From CALECP01 sp964389925 (GTDB lineage Bacteria; Chloroflexota; Anaerolineae; Promineifilales; Promineifilaceae), in the NCBI GenBank assembly GCA_964389925.1, contig CAYMGE010000012.1:29534-93533 (forward strand): a DNA stretch of 64,000 nucleotides. Direction: 5' to 3'. Under the pieces are notes generated by a model that had not been told where the DNA came from, searched no databases, and saw only the letters and a program-made list of their open reading frames with translations. Positions 17,601 to 25,444 of this stretch are shown here, one piece after another. The translations under genes and the position numbers were made by a program. The first letter of the stretch is position 1. Each line of letters starts with the position of its first letter.

Positions 17601-17691
17601 CCGTCAACGCCATATAACTTCTATGCGATCATATTCAGTGAGTCATCAGATTCCACAGCCACCTGTTCCACTGCCAATTCCGGCGCATTGA
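14635..17691 (+). CDS. SARP/BTAD-NB-ARC-TPR giant regulator, second copy
   Basis: This 1018-residue protein repeats the architecture of its upstream neighbour. It has an N-terminal DNA-binding region (FPTDKVRALFVYLAYH; ANANFRNTLSRLKKSLNKAF), a BTAD (LYRGALLAGFSLPDS; LETWHEPAYRQLMRIYAG), an NB-ARC with P-loop GHGGVGKTRLS near 303 and Walker B LLILDNLEHLL near 375, and TPRs from about 690 onward. The NB-ARC entry motif HNLPPDFTPFIGRIHEL closely matches the neighbour's HNLPEARTAFFGRSHEL, so the two look like diverged duplicates. The last 15 residues are Pro-rich and lie antisense to the coding end of a tiny secreted-peptide gene (17646-17783). Targets are unknown. Confidence 0.87.
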   Translation: MKFALFGEGSTDIPPTHFPTDKVRALFVYLAYHADQPISRKQLATLLWGDRPDKAANANFRNTLSRLKKSLNKAFGAATPLTVTRRTVMVTGSAEIDVCIFDALWAQCEETARERWAERGQVVQLLTQAVALYRGALLAGFSLPDSLTFDEWVVPLREQYHQRVLFALETIADFHITQRDWAQAETFARRQLELETWHEPAYRQLMRIYAGLDKPAMVRALFSECRAVLAEELAVEPSQRTRDLFDALLRDVALPTPVTRSAKPTVPHNLPPDFTPFIGRIHELAQLQKLVGERVYRLITLVGHGGVGKTRLSLALARSQLAYFTDGVFFVSLVGVKTSDDLPAAIGNALGFTFAGSRSPSEQLRSFLGQREMLLILDNLEHLLTDDATVDQILDLFGAAPNVVFVITSRRRLFVRAETIFPVGGLSHPMSDELPTIDGEWLTTNFEAPRLFVERVQRVDVTYQPDQDAATIAKICRLVDGYPLAIELAATQSGMASCSAVLTALLDSMSALKTQMRDMPARQRSLRAVFNYSWRLLSADAQRALPQLASFHGGFDLAAARAIVPQASADLLEKLIGHSLLRRNGARYDLHEMVREFASTHLVDSDATHTAHATYFLTRLAALEDDLEGQEPHIAAQTLLPDSGNLQHAWLFAAHNRQVDLLTLATNALSNFLQLRNQHHLGRSLFMQAVEAVEPALPDLLSEAGRFHLRLGQYDVAERLGRQAVQLADKDWAMGNAVNILAEALWRKGENEEAIAQLERVKGRVQSAETRRLLGSLHYNIGNALLYTDQKQMAQHAFTAALTIWQQLGHLRFEAVTLNALGVFYTESSEYETGERYYLQAMQQQKKLNNAHEIAQINVNLCGTEFYRGNLQAADRYLDKAIAYYKTSGDAAKLGWAINNRGWLHHIANANEKAMDYLQRAWALGQQSGDARLQLTVLHNFGQVASVLNRLSEAIDYYDHAIALCQQHTIHCDQQTLVQEKKALTERLTRQRHITSMRSYSVSHQIPQPPVPLPIPAH

Positions 17692-17783
17692 ATGAAGTTG
17701 TAGATGCTTGGTAGTACATTGACTGTCAAAATCGTTAGGGTAGCAGGGAACCAGAGCTTCCATTTGTGTTGAAAGTGTGTCAT
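17646..17783 (-). CDS. Small secreted Cys/Gly peptide precursor (45 residues), peptide 2
   Basis: The 45-codon frame starts at an ATG with GGAGA about seven bases upstream, a good ribosome site. It has a charged start (MTHFQHKWK), a hydrophobic stretch of about 20 residues, and a C-terminal tail CAGIGSGTGGCGI with two cysteines and many glycines. No family is recognised. Its 3' end overlaps the 3' end of the SARP-NB-ARC-TPR gene by 46 bases on the opposite strand. The same logic is seen at 7.4 kb, where another peptide with two Cys and a Gly-rich end lies tail to tail with a TPR gene. It may be a secreted signal read by the neighbouring regulator, or a bacteriocin-like product. The gene call rests on the ribosome site, the signal-like core and the resemblance to peptide 1. 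Confidence 0.5.
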   Translation of the reverse strand: MTHFQHKWKLWFPATLTILTVNVLPSIYNFIQCAGIGSGTGGCGI

Positions 17784-17944
17784 GTCGTATCTCCGTTTTT
17801 TGTGTGTTTTGTGTGGGGCTTTTTGTGCGCCTCAGTTGGTTCACACGATAGGAGAGAAACGACTCAGTAACGTCTCAGAGCGTTTTGGGGTGCTTTATCG
17901 ACTTGAGAAAGTTAGGACTCAGGATCAAATAGCTTACGGAACTA

Positions 17945-18134
17945 TCATTCCCGCGAAGGCGGGAATGACAATGCCATGTATTTACTTTACGATGTACTTA
18001 GAGGATGAGAACTGGAGAGGAAGTCGGTAAGCAAGTTGCCACCGTTTTCTGCCTGTGCCTGAAGACACAGGCTACCAAGTAAAAGTACGCTAAAGCGCAC
18101 ATTGCTAATATAGCCTACGGTTTGAACCGTAGGC
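17945..18134. repeat. Cluster of three palindromic REP-like elements
   Basis: The 380 bp gap before the subtilase gene holds three different hairpins: TCATTCCCGC/GCGGGAATGA at 17945-17968, GCCTGTG/CACAGGC at 18051-18072, and the perfect GCCTACGGTT/AACCGTAGGC at 18113-18134. Similar palindromes are common intergenic repeats in bacteria. No gene is supported; an 82-codon frame here is made of GTGTTTT-rich low-complexity DNA. The last two could also terminate the subtilase gene, which ends at 18164. Confidence 0.6.
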
Positions 18135-18163
18135 GGGACATAGTAGCAACTTAGGTTAACTAA

Positions 18164-20506
18164 TTAATAGCCACAATAAATACCGTCTCGCGCTCGGCCG
18201 CAAACGTCAGCACGTCTATTCCCGTCAACATCCGGAAAGCCCAACGTCCCCCAATAAGCGGGGTCTGTTTGCCAGCCGCCTGTGTCTGAGAAGCCGGTCG
18301 TCAATTGCAGCATGTTGCCAAACGTGCGCCCGTTCGACAGCGTGCAGATTACGCCCGTGCCGTTGCGACCACACGCATCGGCGTGGCTGTCTGCGTTGAC
18401 ATCGACAAAGCGAATCGTTTGCCAATAGGCGGGGTCTTGATGCCAGCCATCGCGGTTGCTGAAGCTCGTTGTCCACAAAGAGGAGACCGAGAAGGAGGTG
18501 CTGCGGTTTGACAAGCTACAGAAGATGCCATTGCGACCGCGCCCACAGACATCGGCCGCCCCGTCCCCATTCAAGTCTGCAAACTGGATCGTCTGCCAGA
18601 AGTTGGGCGTTGTGTGCCAGCCTTGCCGGTCACTGAAGTTAGTACTCCAATAAAAGGGGCGATAGAACTGATCGCCCAGCGAAATACCACACAGCAGCCC
18701 CAATCGGCCGCGACCACAAATGTCCGTATAGCCATCGCCGTCGATGTCAGCGAGTTGGATGGTCGCCCAATATGCTGGAATGTCATCCCAGCCGCGGCTA
18801 TCGGCATACGCATTTGTCCACTGCGTCGCTTTGCCAAACTGCGTGCCAATTGAGAGGGCGCAAATGATGCCCGATTTGCCACGCCCGCATACGTCAGATC
18901 GGCCGTCTGCGTTGAGGTCGGCAAACTGGATGGTGCGCCAGTAGCTTTCGGCCGAGTGCCAGCCATCCGCATTCGAGAACGCATCTGTCCAATAGGTGGC
19001 AGCCGAAAAGCTGTCGCCCAACGAAAGCGCACAGTACAGGCCGCGTCGAGCGCGTCCACAAACGTCATCTGCCCCATCCCCATTCAGGTCTGGATAGGTG
19101 ATCGTCGCCCAATAGGAGGCGAGGCCGTCCCAGCCAATCGCATCGGAATAGGCGTTCGACCAGAGAGAGACTGGTTCAAATTGATCTCCATCAGAGAGGG
19201 CGCAGTAAATTCCCGCTACACCGCGCCCGCAGATGTCATCTCGACCATCACCATTCAAATCAGGGTATTGGATCGTTTGCCAATAAGCGGGGTCGGTTGC
19301 CCAGTCGAGCGCATCGGAAAAGGCGGGCGTGAAGCGTTCGACCATCGACTCGCTCGGTTGCCAGCTTGTGTAGAGTAGCAAGTTGGGTGAGTCCGTGCCG
19401 AGAAAACTCAATTTGTTGCGCGTCGCGTTGGCTAGAATTGCATCGCGCACCTCAAGTGGACTTGCTGACGGGTTGTTTTGCAAATATAGCGCGGCGGCTC
19501 CTGCGACGTGCGGGGCAGCCATTGAGGTCCCATTTCTTACGCCATACGTGTCGTCTGTGTTCGGCTCTGCGGAGAAAATTGCCTCGCCGGGTGCAAAAAT
19601 ATCGACACAGCGACCATAATTTGAGAATTCAGCACGTTGATCGTGTCGGTTGGTTGCGCCGACCGTGATGGGGCTGGACAGTCTGGCAGGAGAATAGGCA
19701 CACGCATTCTCGGCCGCATTGCCGGCCGAGACGACGAATGTAAGACCCTCTGCAAGCGCATTGTTGATCCCTATCTCCATCACCAAATCTCCGCTGTCCA
19801 ACAGGCCACCCAGACTCATGTTGACAATCGCCGGCTTGGTGTGGTTCGCAACAACCCAGTCGATACCCGCCAAGATTGTTGAACTGAACGTGCCAACCTC
19901 TGGGTCACAGCCAAAGATGCGAACGGGGTGCAAATAGACCGCTTTGGCGACCCCCACATTTCGCCCGCCCACGGTGCCAGCAACATGCGTGCCATGCCCT
20001 TCACAATCTTCTGTGCCTCGCCCGTCGTTGACAAAACTGACCCCCGCCAGCACACGGTTGCCAAACTCTTGGTGTGTGCTGAGAATGCCAGAATCGATCA
20101 CGTAGACATGAACACCCTTGCCTGTTTGTGCGTAGGTGTAGTGACCATCGAGCGGCAGGCTGCGCTGGTCGATGCGATCTATTCCCCATGAAGCAGTAGC
20201 TTCGCTCTGGGCCGGATAGACCATTGCGTCCTGTTCGATCAACTGGACAACGGGATTGGCGCGTAAATTGGCAACGGCTTCTTCTGGCAACGAGGCTGAG
20301 AATCCTTGAAAAACAGCTTCATAAGTATAGTGCAACGTGCCATCGAACTGATCGGCTAGCTGCTGTGCCGTTCTTTGTGTCGATTGATCGAGAACATCTT
20401 GATCAAAAATGACGGTATAGCGTTCGTGGTGCGTGTCAGCGGCCTGTAGCTTAGGCGTTACAGACAAGAACAAAAACAAAAAGACAAAAAGATAATAGGT
20501 GTTTTT
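18164..20506 (-). CDS. Secreted subtilisin-like protease with FG-GAP/VCBS-like repeats
   Basis: The 780-residue protein starts with a signal peptide (YYLFVFLFLFLSVTPKLQAA). An inhibitor-I9 type propeptide follows (ERYTVIFDQDV, then LRANPVVQLIEQD). The S8 catalytic domain shows Asp in YVIDSG, His in GHGTHVAGT and Ser in GTSMAAPHVAGAAALY. From about residue 405 to the end, seven to eight units of about 50 residues carry the pattern YWxTIxxxDLNGDGxxDVCGRGxxGIxCALS, a calcium-binding FG-GAP/VCBS-like propeller motif. I choose the ATG at 20506 because it puts the signal peptide at the N-terminus; an upstream start in the frame has no merit. The repeats probably form a beta-propeller for surface binding. 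It is the last gene of the minus-strand block. Confidence 0.9.
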   Translation of the reverse strand, partial: KNTYYLFVFLFLFLSVTPKLQAADTHHERYTVIFDQDVLDQSTQRTAQQLADQFDGTLHYTYEAVFQGFSASLPEEAVANLRANPVVQLIEQDAMVYPAQSEATASWGIDRIDQRSLPLDGHYTYAQTGKGVHVYVIDSGILSTHQEFGNRVLAGVSFVNDGRGTEDCEGHGTHVAGTVGGRNVGVAKAVYLHPVRIFGCDPEVGTFSSTILAGIDWVVANHTKPAIVNMSLGGLLDSGDLVMEIGINNALAEGLTFVVSAGNAAENACAYSPARLSSPITVGATNRHDQRAEFSNYGRCVDIFAPGEAIFSAEPNTDDTYGVRNGTSMAAPHVAGAAALYLQNNPSASPLEVRDAILANATRNKLSFLGTDSPNLLLYTSWQPSESMVERFTPAFSDALDWATDPAYWQTIQYPDLNGDGRDDICGRGVAGIYCALSDGDQFEPVSLWSNAYSDAIGWDGLASYWATITYPDLNGDGADDVCGRARRGLYCALSLGDSFSAATYWTDAFSNADGWHSAESYWRTIQFADLNADGRSDVCGRGKSGIICALSIGTQFGKATQWTNAYADSRGWDDIPAYWATIQLADIDGDGYTDICGRGRLGLLCGISLGDQFYRPFYWSTNFSDRQGWHTTPNFWQTIQFADLNGDGAADVCGRGRNGIFCSLSNRSTSFSVSSLWTTSFSNRDGWHQDPAYWQTIRFVDVNADSHADACGRNGTGVICTLSNGRTFGNMLQLTTGFSDTGGWQTDPAYWGTLGFPDVDGNRRADVCGRARDGIYCGY

Positions 20507-20543
20507 CATAAGGTTTCTGTGATCTTCAGACAAGCTGTCTGAG

Positions 20544-21629
20544 CTACTCTACTACGATCTGAGAAATACCAACGCGGATGCGGTCACCTTTTGACAGCAC
20601 GCGATCAGCGATCTCATAACCATTCACGGTCGTCCCGCGCGTGCTGTCGATGTCGCGGATGCCGAGCTTGCCATGCTTGTTGTAGAGCTGGGCGTGAGTG
20701 CGCGATACTTTGTCGTCATCACGCAGGCGAACGTCGCTGTCTGAGCCGCGACCGATCTGCATCGGTAATTTATTGACTCGCACGCGCATTCCTGTATGAG
20801 GTCCCTCAGTCACAATGAGCGTGAAGGCGGGTGGCGTTGTCGTGTTGGCGCGGGGTGGGGAGTGTAAATCCGCGCTGGTGATTCGCACTGGCACTTCAGT
20901 GGTGCGAGTCGGTTGGCGACCGTCGGTCAGGCGAAATTCGGTGCTGCCGAGACGGATAACGTCATCGGCCGAGACCCCCACCGTCTCTCCCGGCTTGACC
21001 TGACCCTCATTCACCCACGTGTACGGGCGTTGACTGATATTCTCAAGCTGCACTTTGCCGTTCTCAAGCGTCAACCGCACGTGTCGCCCAGAGACGCTCG
21101 CATCATTTTGAACCACAATAGCTGACTCGTCCGCCAGTGGTTCGGCTCCAACGACGGTGTCGCCATAATGGAGAGCGGTATTGTCTTTGATGATGCCCTG
21201 CCCACTGAGCGTTTGAAGCCGCCACTTTGCGACGGGCGGGCGCGTTTGGCGGATGGGCTTGCCAGTATTGGCGGTAGGTGCAGCCGTCTGACGCTGACGC
21301 GCTATGTATTCTTGCGCCGTGATCGTGTGTTCTGGTGAGGCGACGGGCGCGATACTCTGCTGTTCCTGACGCGGTGGCATCGTCGCTTGATGAGCAGTAT
21401 TGTCATAGCGCGGTTGGGTCTTCGGTTCGGGCTGCGGGGCAGGAACATGCACGATGTGAAAAATTAGGGGGCCGATTAGGGGGGCGACGGCCGATACAAT
21501 CAGCCAAATCCAGCGAGTGACTCCCGTTTCTTTGGTATGTCCATTCACATACCAGATACCCCCTAGCCAAATGGCAACGATGATGGCTATCACAACCAAT
21601 ATCTGTACATAATCTAGTAATGTTTCCAT
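20544..21629 (-). CDS. Membrane-anchored double FHA-domain protein
   Basis: The 361-residue protein has two N-terminal membrane segments (LVVIAIIVAIWLGGIWYV and WIWLIVSAVAPLIGPLIFHI) with a short loop like that of phospholipase-D-type membrane leaders. A Pro/Gln-rich linker follows. Two forkhead-associated domains come next, at about 165-240 (SGRHVRLTLENGKVQLEN) and 270-361 (IGRGSDSDVRLRDDDKVSRTH; DSTRGTTVNG). FHA domains bind phosphothreonine, so this protein is a natural reader for the kinase encoded directly upstream. The second FHA keeps the usual Gly-Arg, Ser-Arg-x-His and Asn residues; the first is less complete. Confidence 0.88.
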   Translation of the reverse strand: METLLDYVQILVVIAIIVAIWLGGIWYVNGHTKETGVTRWIWLIVSAVAPLIGPLIFHIVHVPAPQPEPKTQPRYDNTAHQATMPPRQEQQSIAPVASPEHTITAQEYIARQRQTAAPTANTGKPIRQTRPPVAKWRLQTLSGQGIIKDNTALHYGDTVVGAEPLADESAIVVQNDASVSGRHVRLTLENGKVQLENISQRPYTWVNEGQVKPGETVGVSADDVIRLGSTEFRLTDGRQPTRTTEVPVRITSADLHSPPRANTTTPPAFTLIVTEGPHTGMRVRVNKLPMQIGRGSDSDVRLRDDDKVSRTHAQLYNKHGKLGIRDIDSTRGTTVNGYEIADRVLSKGDRIRVGISQIVVE

Positions 21630-21633
21630 AATG

Positions 21634-23517
21634 TCAAACTCCTGAAAGTGCTGAAGACGAGCGACGCACCATCATCGTTGCATCAGGCCATGAAAGCCAT
21701 AGCCTGATGAGCAACCCAACCAATAGTAGGTCCAGTAGCAAACTAGCGAGATTAACGTGGTCGCCTATTCGTGTCAGCCCAATCAGCACAACATGCAGCA
21801 AACCAAAGAGAACAATTAGCCAGCCGTAATGGCGTGAGTGTGTGGCAAGCGCACCCATCCCGCCCCACAGCAGCAACCCTAGCACTGGGGCGATTGACTG
21901 CGTCCATGCTGTGCCGTTTACGATTAAGAAGGCAGACGCGTCGAGGGGTTGCGTAAGGGGCAGTAGTAGATGTTGTGACCACGTGCCAACGTTGGTCAAT
22001 GTCTCCTGCAAAAGCCATGTTGGGTTATGTTGCAGAGGATCAATGATGGCTGTTGTTCCAACAACCGGGCTGCCTTGCAGCGCACCCCAGATTGAGAGTA
22101 ACAAAAAGGTGGTCGCGCCGACCAACGCCCCTTGTCGCGGCTTGGTGTGTCGTAGACCAAATGCCAGCGGGATCGCCAGTGCTGCGCCAATGTAGGAAAG
22201 TGGGATGGCAAACAAAGGCAGCATGGCAACGTCGAGATGCACTTTGCTCAATCGCCATTGCCAAGCAAATACGCCACTCGCAATAAATCCACAGCAGCCA
22301 AGCAGCGGCGAGATGGCATAGAAGAGCAGGCTGATCCAGCCCGCTGTCAGTCCAACGGCAACGATGGGACTGTATGCTGCAATGAGACCGCCAATAAGTG
22401 GGATAATCCAGCTTGCTACCTCACCCATGAAAGTCGGATAAGCACGTGTCCATGCGAGTAGAATCAATGTAATCATCAATGCGGACGGCAGGTTAGCGGG
22501 GGCAGGGATTCGCGCCATAAGCCGTCGGCCGTGTTGCACAACAGCGAACACCTCATTTTTCAGTTGGGGCAACCCCGCATAGACGCGCAGGTCGTTGACA
22601 AAGGCAAGCATCGTTTTGTAGCGATTATTGGGGTTGGGGGCGGTGGCTCGGCCGATGATTTCGCGCAGTCGCTCATCCGATACCCGCTGCACGCCGCGCT
22701 CAATTGCCGACACGTGTACGTCGATCCGCTCTGTCATCGTGCCATGACTTTCTGGAACATCTAATATCCCAACCAGCATCTCTAAAAACGTCACCCCTAG
22801 CGCATAAACATCACGCTGCACCGTCTCTTGTCGGTTATACGCCTCTGGCGGGATATAGAGCGGTGTTCCCAGCGGCATGTAATGCGCGGGCGTGCCAACT
22901 TGGGGCTTGTGTTTGCGCAGAAAGCGCATTGTCCCCAAATCGGCGATACGTGGCTGATTATGCTCGTCGAAGAGGATGTTGCCGTGTTTGATGTCGCGCA
23001 AGATCAGCCCGCGACTGTGAGCTGTTGCAATTGCTGTTCCAACGGCGAGGATAATCTCGATGCTGCGCCGCTCAGTCAGCTTGCGAGCAGAGACCAATTC
23101 GAGCAAAGAATGTCGCTGCAAGAGTGGCATGATGTAGTAATAATCTGTGCCATTTTGCATCCGTCGCCAGATTCGGTTAGCTTGCTTTTCGCTGACATCT
23201 TCTGGGCGTTCGGCTGGGATCCGCCCAGCGTCTGCCTTATGGATAAAGCCGTCAATGTCGCGGGTTTCCTTGAGCGCACGCATCTCGATCACCATGCGCT
23301 TGATTTTGTCCACTTTGGCCTCACCTTCGGCGATGAAGAAAATTTTGATCGCAAATATCTCACCCGTGCGTTCGTCGCGTGTTTTGTAGACGATCCCGTA
23401 CCCACCCGCGCCCAGATATTCGAGCAGCCTATATCGGCCGTCAACCAAACTGTTAAGACGTGTTTCGGGCTTCGTGTACCAATTTGAGGGAATACGAGCT
23501 GCGTTTGTTTTCTTCAT
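21634..23517 (-). CDS. Membrane Hanks-type Ser/Thr protein kinase
   Basis: In this 627-residue protein the kinase domain fills residues 25-310: glycine loop LGAGGYGIV, ATP lysine in FAIKIFF, catalytic loop LRDIKHGN (the usual His before RD is Leu), ADLG in place of DFG, and APE-like GTPLYIPPEAYN. After it come about eight hydrophobic segments (about 345-610), so it is a multi-pass membrane kinase with a cytoplasmic N-terminal kinase. The metal-binding Asp and catalytic Asp are kept, so activity is likely. It sits four bases before the FHA gene and shares an operon with a PP2C phosphatase, a complete write-read-erase phosphorylation set. Confidence 0.88.
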   Translation of the reverse strand: MKKTNAARIPSNWYTKPETRLNSLVDGRYRLLEYLGAGGYGIVYKTRDERTGEIFAIKIFFIAEGEAKVDKIKRMVIEMRALKETRDIDGFIHKADAGRIPAERPEDVSEKQANRIWRRMQNGTDYYYIMPLLQRHSLLELVSARKLTERRSIEIILAVGTAIATAHSRGLILRDIKHGNILFDEHNQPRIADLGTMRFLRKHKPQVGTPAHYMPLGTPLYIPPEAYNRQETVQRDVYALGVTFLEMLVGILDVPESHGTMTERIDVHVSAIERGVQRVSDERLREIIGRATAPNPNNRYKTMLAFVNDLRVYAGLPQLKNEVFAVVQHGRRLMARIPAPANLPSALMITLILLAWTRAYPTFMGEVASWIIPLIGGLIAAYSPIVAVGLTAGWISLLFYAISPLLGCCGFIASGVFAWQWRLSKVHLDVAMLPLFAIPLSYIGAALAIPLAFGLRHTKPRQGALVGATTFLLLSIWGALQGSPVVGTTAIIDPLQHNPTWLLQETLTNVGTWSQHLLLPLTQPLDASAFLIVNGTAWTQSIAPVLGLLLWGGMGALATHSRHYGWLIVLFGLLHVVLIGLTRIGDHVNLASLLLDLLLVGLLIRLWLSWPDATMMVRRSSSALSGV

Positions 23518-23528
23518 GTGGTGTCTCC

Positions 23529-24086
23529 TTATTCGGCCGATGTCGGATTCAGCCCTGCAAGAATTCTGTCATTCGACCAGTAAACATCTGTCAATCTATA
23601 TTGATTATTGATGCCAAATCCTCTGCCACGCTTCTCAACTAGTTGAAGCAGACGCAACGTCTCTAGGCGATAGCTCAATTCCGGCCATGACATGGTGCCG
23701 TCAGCGTTGTCCACGCTGTCAAATATGACTCGGCCGTGAATCCAAGCAACCCCGTGACGTGTGAGGTGCATCAAGATATTTCTCTGATTTCGTGACAACT
23801 TTCCCCACTCCTCACGAATGCCCACGTCGGTCAGCAAGTGGTTGCGCCTCGTCAGACGCAGAAGCACAACAAAAAGAATCGTCAAATGGGAAGCCAAACA
23901 GGTCATTCTTAAGATAACAGCGTAAGACAGATGGGGAACGGGGATTATCTCCGTCATTGGTGCAATGGCGATGCTTGCTTGCAGTTCTCGCAGGCCAAGA
24001 TATGTGGGCAGCATCGAAACGTAGGCGACGATGGGTGCCCACCAGTGCCGACGCATCAACGAAATAAGTCGTTCCAACAACTCCAT
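23529..24086 (-). CDS. Membrane protein with C-terminal winged-helix-like domain
   Basis: I do not recognise a named family. The 185-residue protein has hydrophobic segments at about 15-35 and 55-80, the second long (YAVILRMTCLASHLTILFVV). It ends in a soluble part beginning WGKLSRNQRNILMHLTRHG that looks like a winged helix (HTH followed by WPELSYRLETLRLLQLVEKRG). It lies three bases after the PP2C gene and 11 before the kinase, so it is part of the phospho-signalling operon. It could be a membrane-bound regulator acted on by the kinase. Confidence 0.6.
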   Translation of the reverse strand: MELLERLISLMRRHWWAPIVAYVSMLPTYLGLRELQASIAIAPMTEIIPVPHLSYAVILRMTCLASHLTILFVVLLRLTRRNHLLTDVGIREEWGKLSRNQRNILMHLTRHGVAWIHGRVIFDSVDNADGTMSWPELSYRLETLRLLQLVEKRGRGFGINNQYRLTDVYWSNDRILAGLNPTSAE

Positions 24087-24089
24087 GAC

Positions 24090-24863
24090 TTAGCCCCATG
24101 CGGCGATTACAACGGTGGCGTTGTCACTGCCATCAACTTGGTGAGCGCGATTGACGATGATGTTGGCAGCCTGTTTGGGAGGATGTTGTAAACAAGCCGC
24201 CTCGATGTATGACTTCTGAACGGCATCAACGCCATCGCTGCACAGCATAATACGGTCGCCGACTTCCCATGTACAACGATGGATGTCCACCAATACCCTA
24301 TCGTCTAAACCGATGGCGCGTGTGATGATACCGGCCGAGTCTTCATAGTCAGCGTCTTGCCAACCCGCTTTGACGCTCTCATGATATTGCGTGTGTTCCT
24401 CCGTCAAAAGCTGTATGCCACCAGATGCCTTGATGAGATACGCTTTGCTGTCACCGACGAAGGCGACGAGGGCTTTTTCGCCGCAGATGGCGACGGCGAC
24501 GAGGGTTGTGAGCATCTCGGCCGATTTGCCCGGCTGCATCTGCTCTCGACGCAGCAACCAGTTGCACATTTCAACAGCATCGAGCAAGCGTCTCTGTGAT
24601 GACTCGTTGGGGCGTGCATAATAAAGTAGTGGAAAGTAGTCGGCGACAAACTGGCTGGCATCCCCACCACCAGCTAGCCCGCCCGCCCCATCCGCAAGCG
24701 TGAGCAAAATATCTCCCTGTGCGCTCATCTCTTCGCAGGGGGGTAATGCAAATGAATCTTCGTTGTGTGCGCGTGTTGGCCCAGTCGAGCTATATCCAGC
24801 ATAATGTATTGGGGCGGCGCGCTCGTTTGGAATTAGCAACGCAGGCGTGAGCGTTTCCATCAA
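24090..24863 (-). CDS. PP2C-type Ser/Thr protein phosphatase
   Basis: The 257-residue sequence carries the metal-binding residues of the PPM/PP2C family: RAHNEDSFALP near 31, TLADGAGG near 56, VAFVGDSKAYL near 135, LCSDGVDAV near 208 and the final DNATVVI. It should dephosphorylate the targets of the neighbouring Hanks kinases. It overlaps the end of the upstream gene by four bases. An initial MM allows two starts one codon apart. Its place between the two kinases supports a self-contained regulatory module. Confidence 0.9.
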   Translation of the reverse strand: MMETLTPALLIPNERAAPIHYAGYSSTGPTRAHNEDSFALPPCEEMSAQGDILLTLADGAGGLAGGGDASQFVADYFPLLYYARPNESSQRRLLDAVEMCNWLLRREQMQPGKSAEMLTTLVAVAICGEKALVAFVGDSKAYLIKASGGIQLLTEEHTQYHESVKAGWQDADYEDSAGIITRAIGLDDRVLVDIHRCTWEVGDRIMLCSDGVDAVQKSYIEAACLQHPPKQAANIIVNRAHQVDGSDNATVVIAAWG

Positions 24864-25444
24864 TCATTCTCCTTAATCAGTACAGGGGTTCCAATTTCAA
24901 TCAGTTCATAGAGTCGCGCTGCATCTTTTGGCGCGAGGATGATATTTCCCAACGTGACGGGGATGCCTAGATAGCCGCGCCAGACGGGTTCACCAAGCTC
25001 GTCAGTAGGCATTGCGGCGAGACCAATTTTCACCCCAGCCGCACTGCGTAGCTCAAACCAATGGGTGTATGTCCATACTAAATCATCATTTTGTTTTTTA
25101 GGTGCTTTTTCTGCCACAATATATGTGCCAAGTTGCGTCTCAAAGCCAGCACGCCCCGTTGAGGCAGCGAATAATTCTACGAGTTCGTCCTCGACAAAGA
25201 GGCGGACTTCTTGGGCGGTGAGGTCAACCTCGATCTGATAGTCGTTGTCGCTAGGCTCAATTCGGTCATCGTCGATGATGTCGGTGTGCAATCGGCCGAG
25301 CCATCCCCCCAAATGTGATTGCACCCTGTCCAGCCGCCATCCTTGAAACATGTCTCCACTTCCGTTCCGCACAAACAGAACGAACAGAATGATGGCGATT
25401 AGCCATCCTCTGCTCAATTTCTTTCTTCCAAAAGGTCTTAACAT
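24860..25444 (-). CDS. YkuD/L,D-transpeptidase-like protein without the catalytic Cys motif
   Basis: The 194-residue protein has a signal anchor (WLIAIILFVLFV) and then a YkuD-like domain: IEVDLTAQEVRLFVEDELVE, AASTGRAGFETQLGTYIV, and the closing LYELIEIGTPVLI. In active enzymes a SHGCIRL-type motif carries His and Cys; here the same place reads VTLGNIILAPKDA, with neither. It is therefore probably not a cross-linking enzyme but could bind peptidoglycan or a precursor and act as an envelope sensor for the kinase/phosphatase system it is encoded with. The stop overlaps the next gene's start by four bases. Fold assignment is by motif pattern only. Confidence 0.6.
   Translation of the reverse strand: MLRPFGRKKLSRGWLIAIILFVLFVRNGSGDMFQGWRLDRVQSHLGGWLGRLHTDIIDDDRIEPSDNDYQIEVDLTAQEVRLFVEDELVELFAASTGRAGFETQLGTYIVAEKAPKKQNDDLVWTYTHWFELRSAAGVKIGLAAMPTDELGEPVWRGYLGIPVTLGNIILAPKDAARLYELIEIGTPVLIKEND

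Noticed and set aside
17782..18030. 82-codon plus-strand frame beginning MSYLRFLCVLCGAFCA
   Set aside because: It is built on GTGTTTT-rich low-complexity DNA, runs through a palindrome and has no ribosome site; the real signal there is the minus-strand peptide gene.
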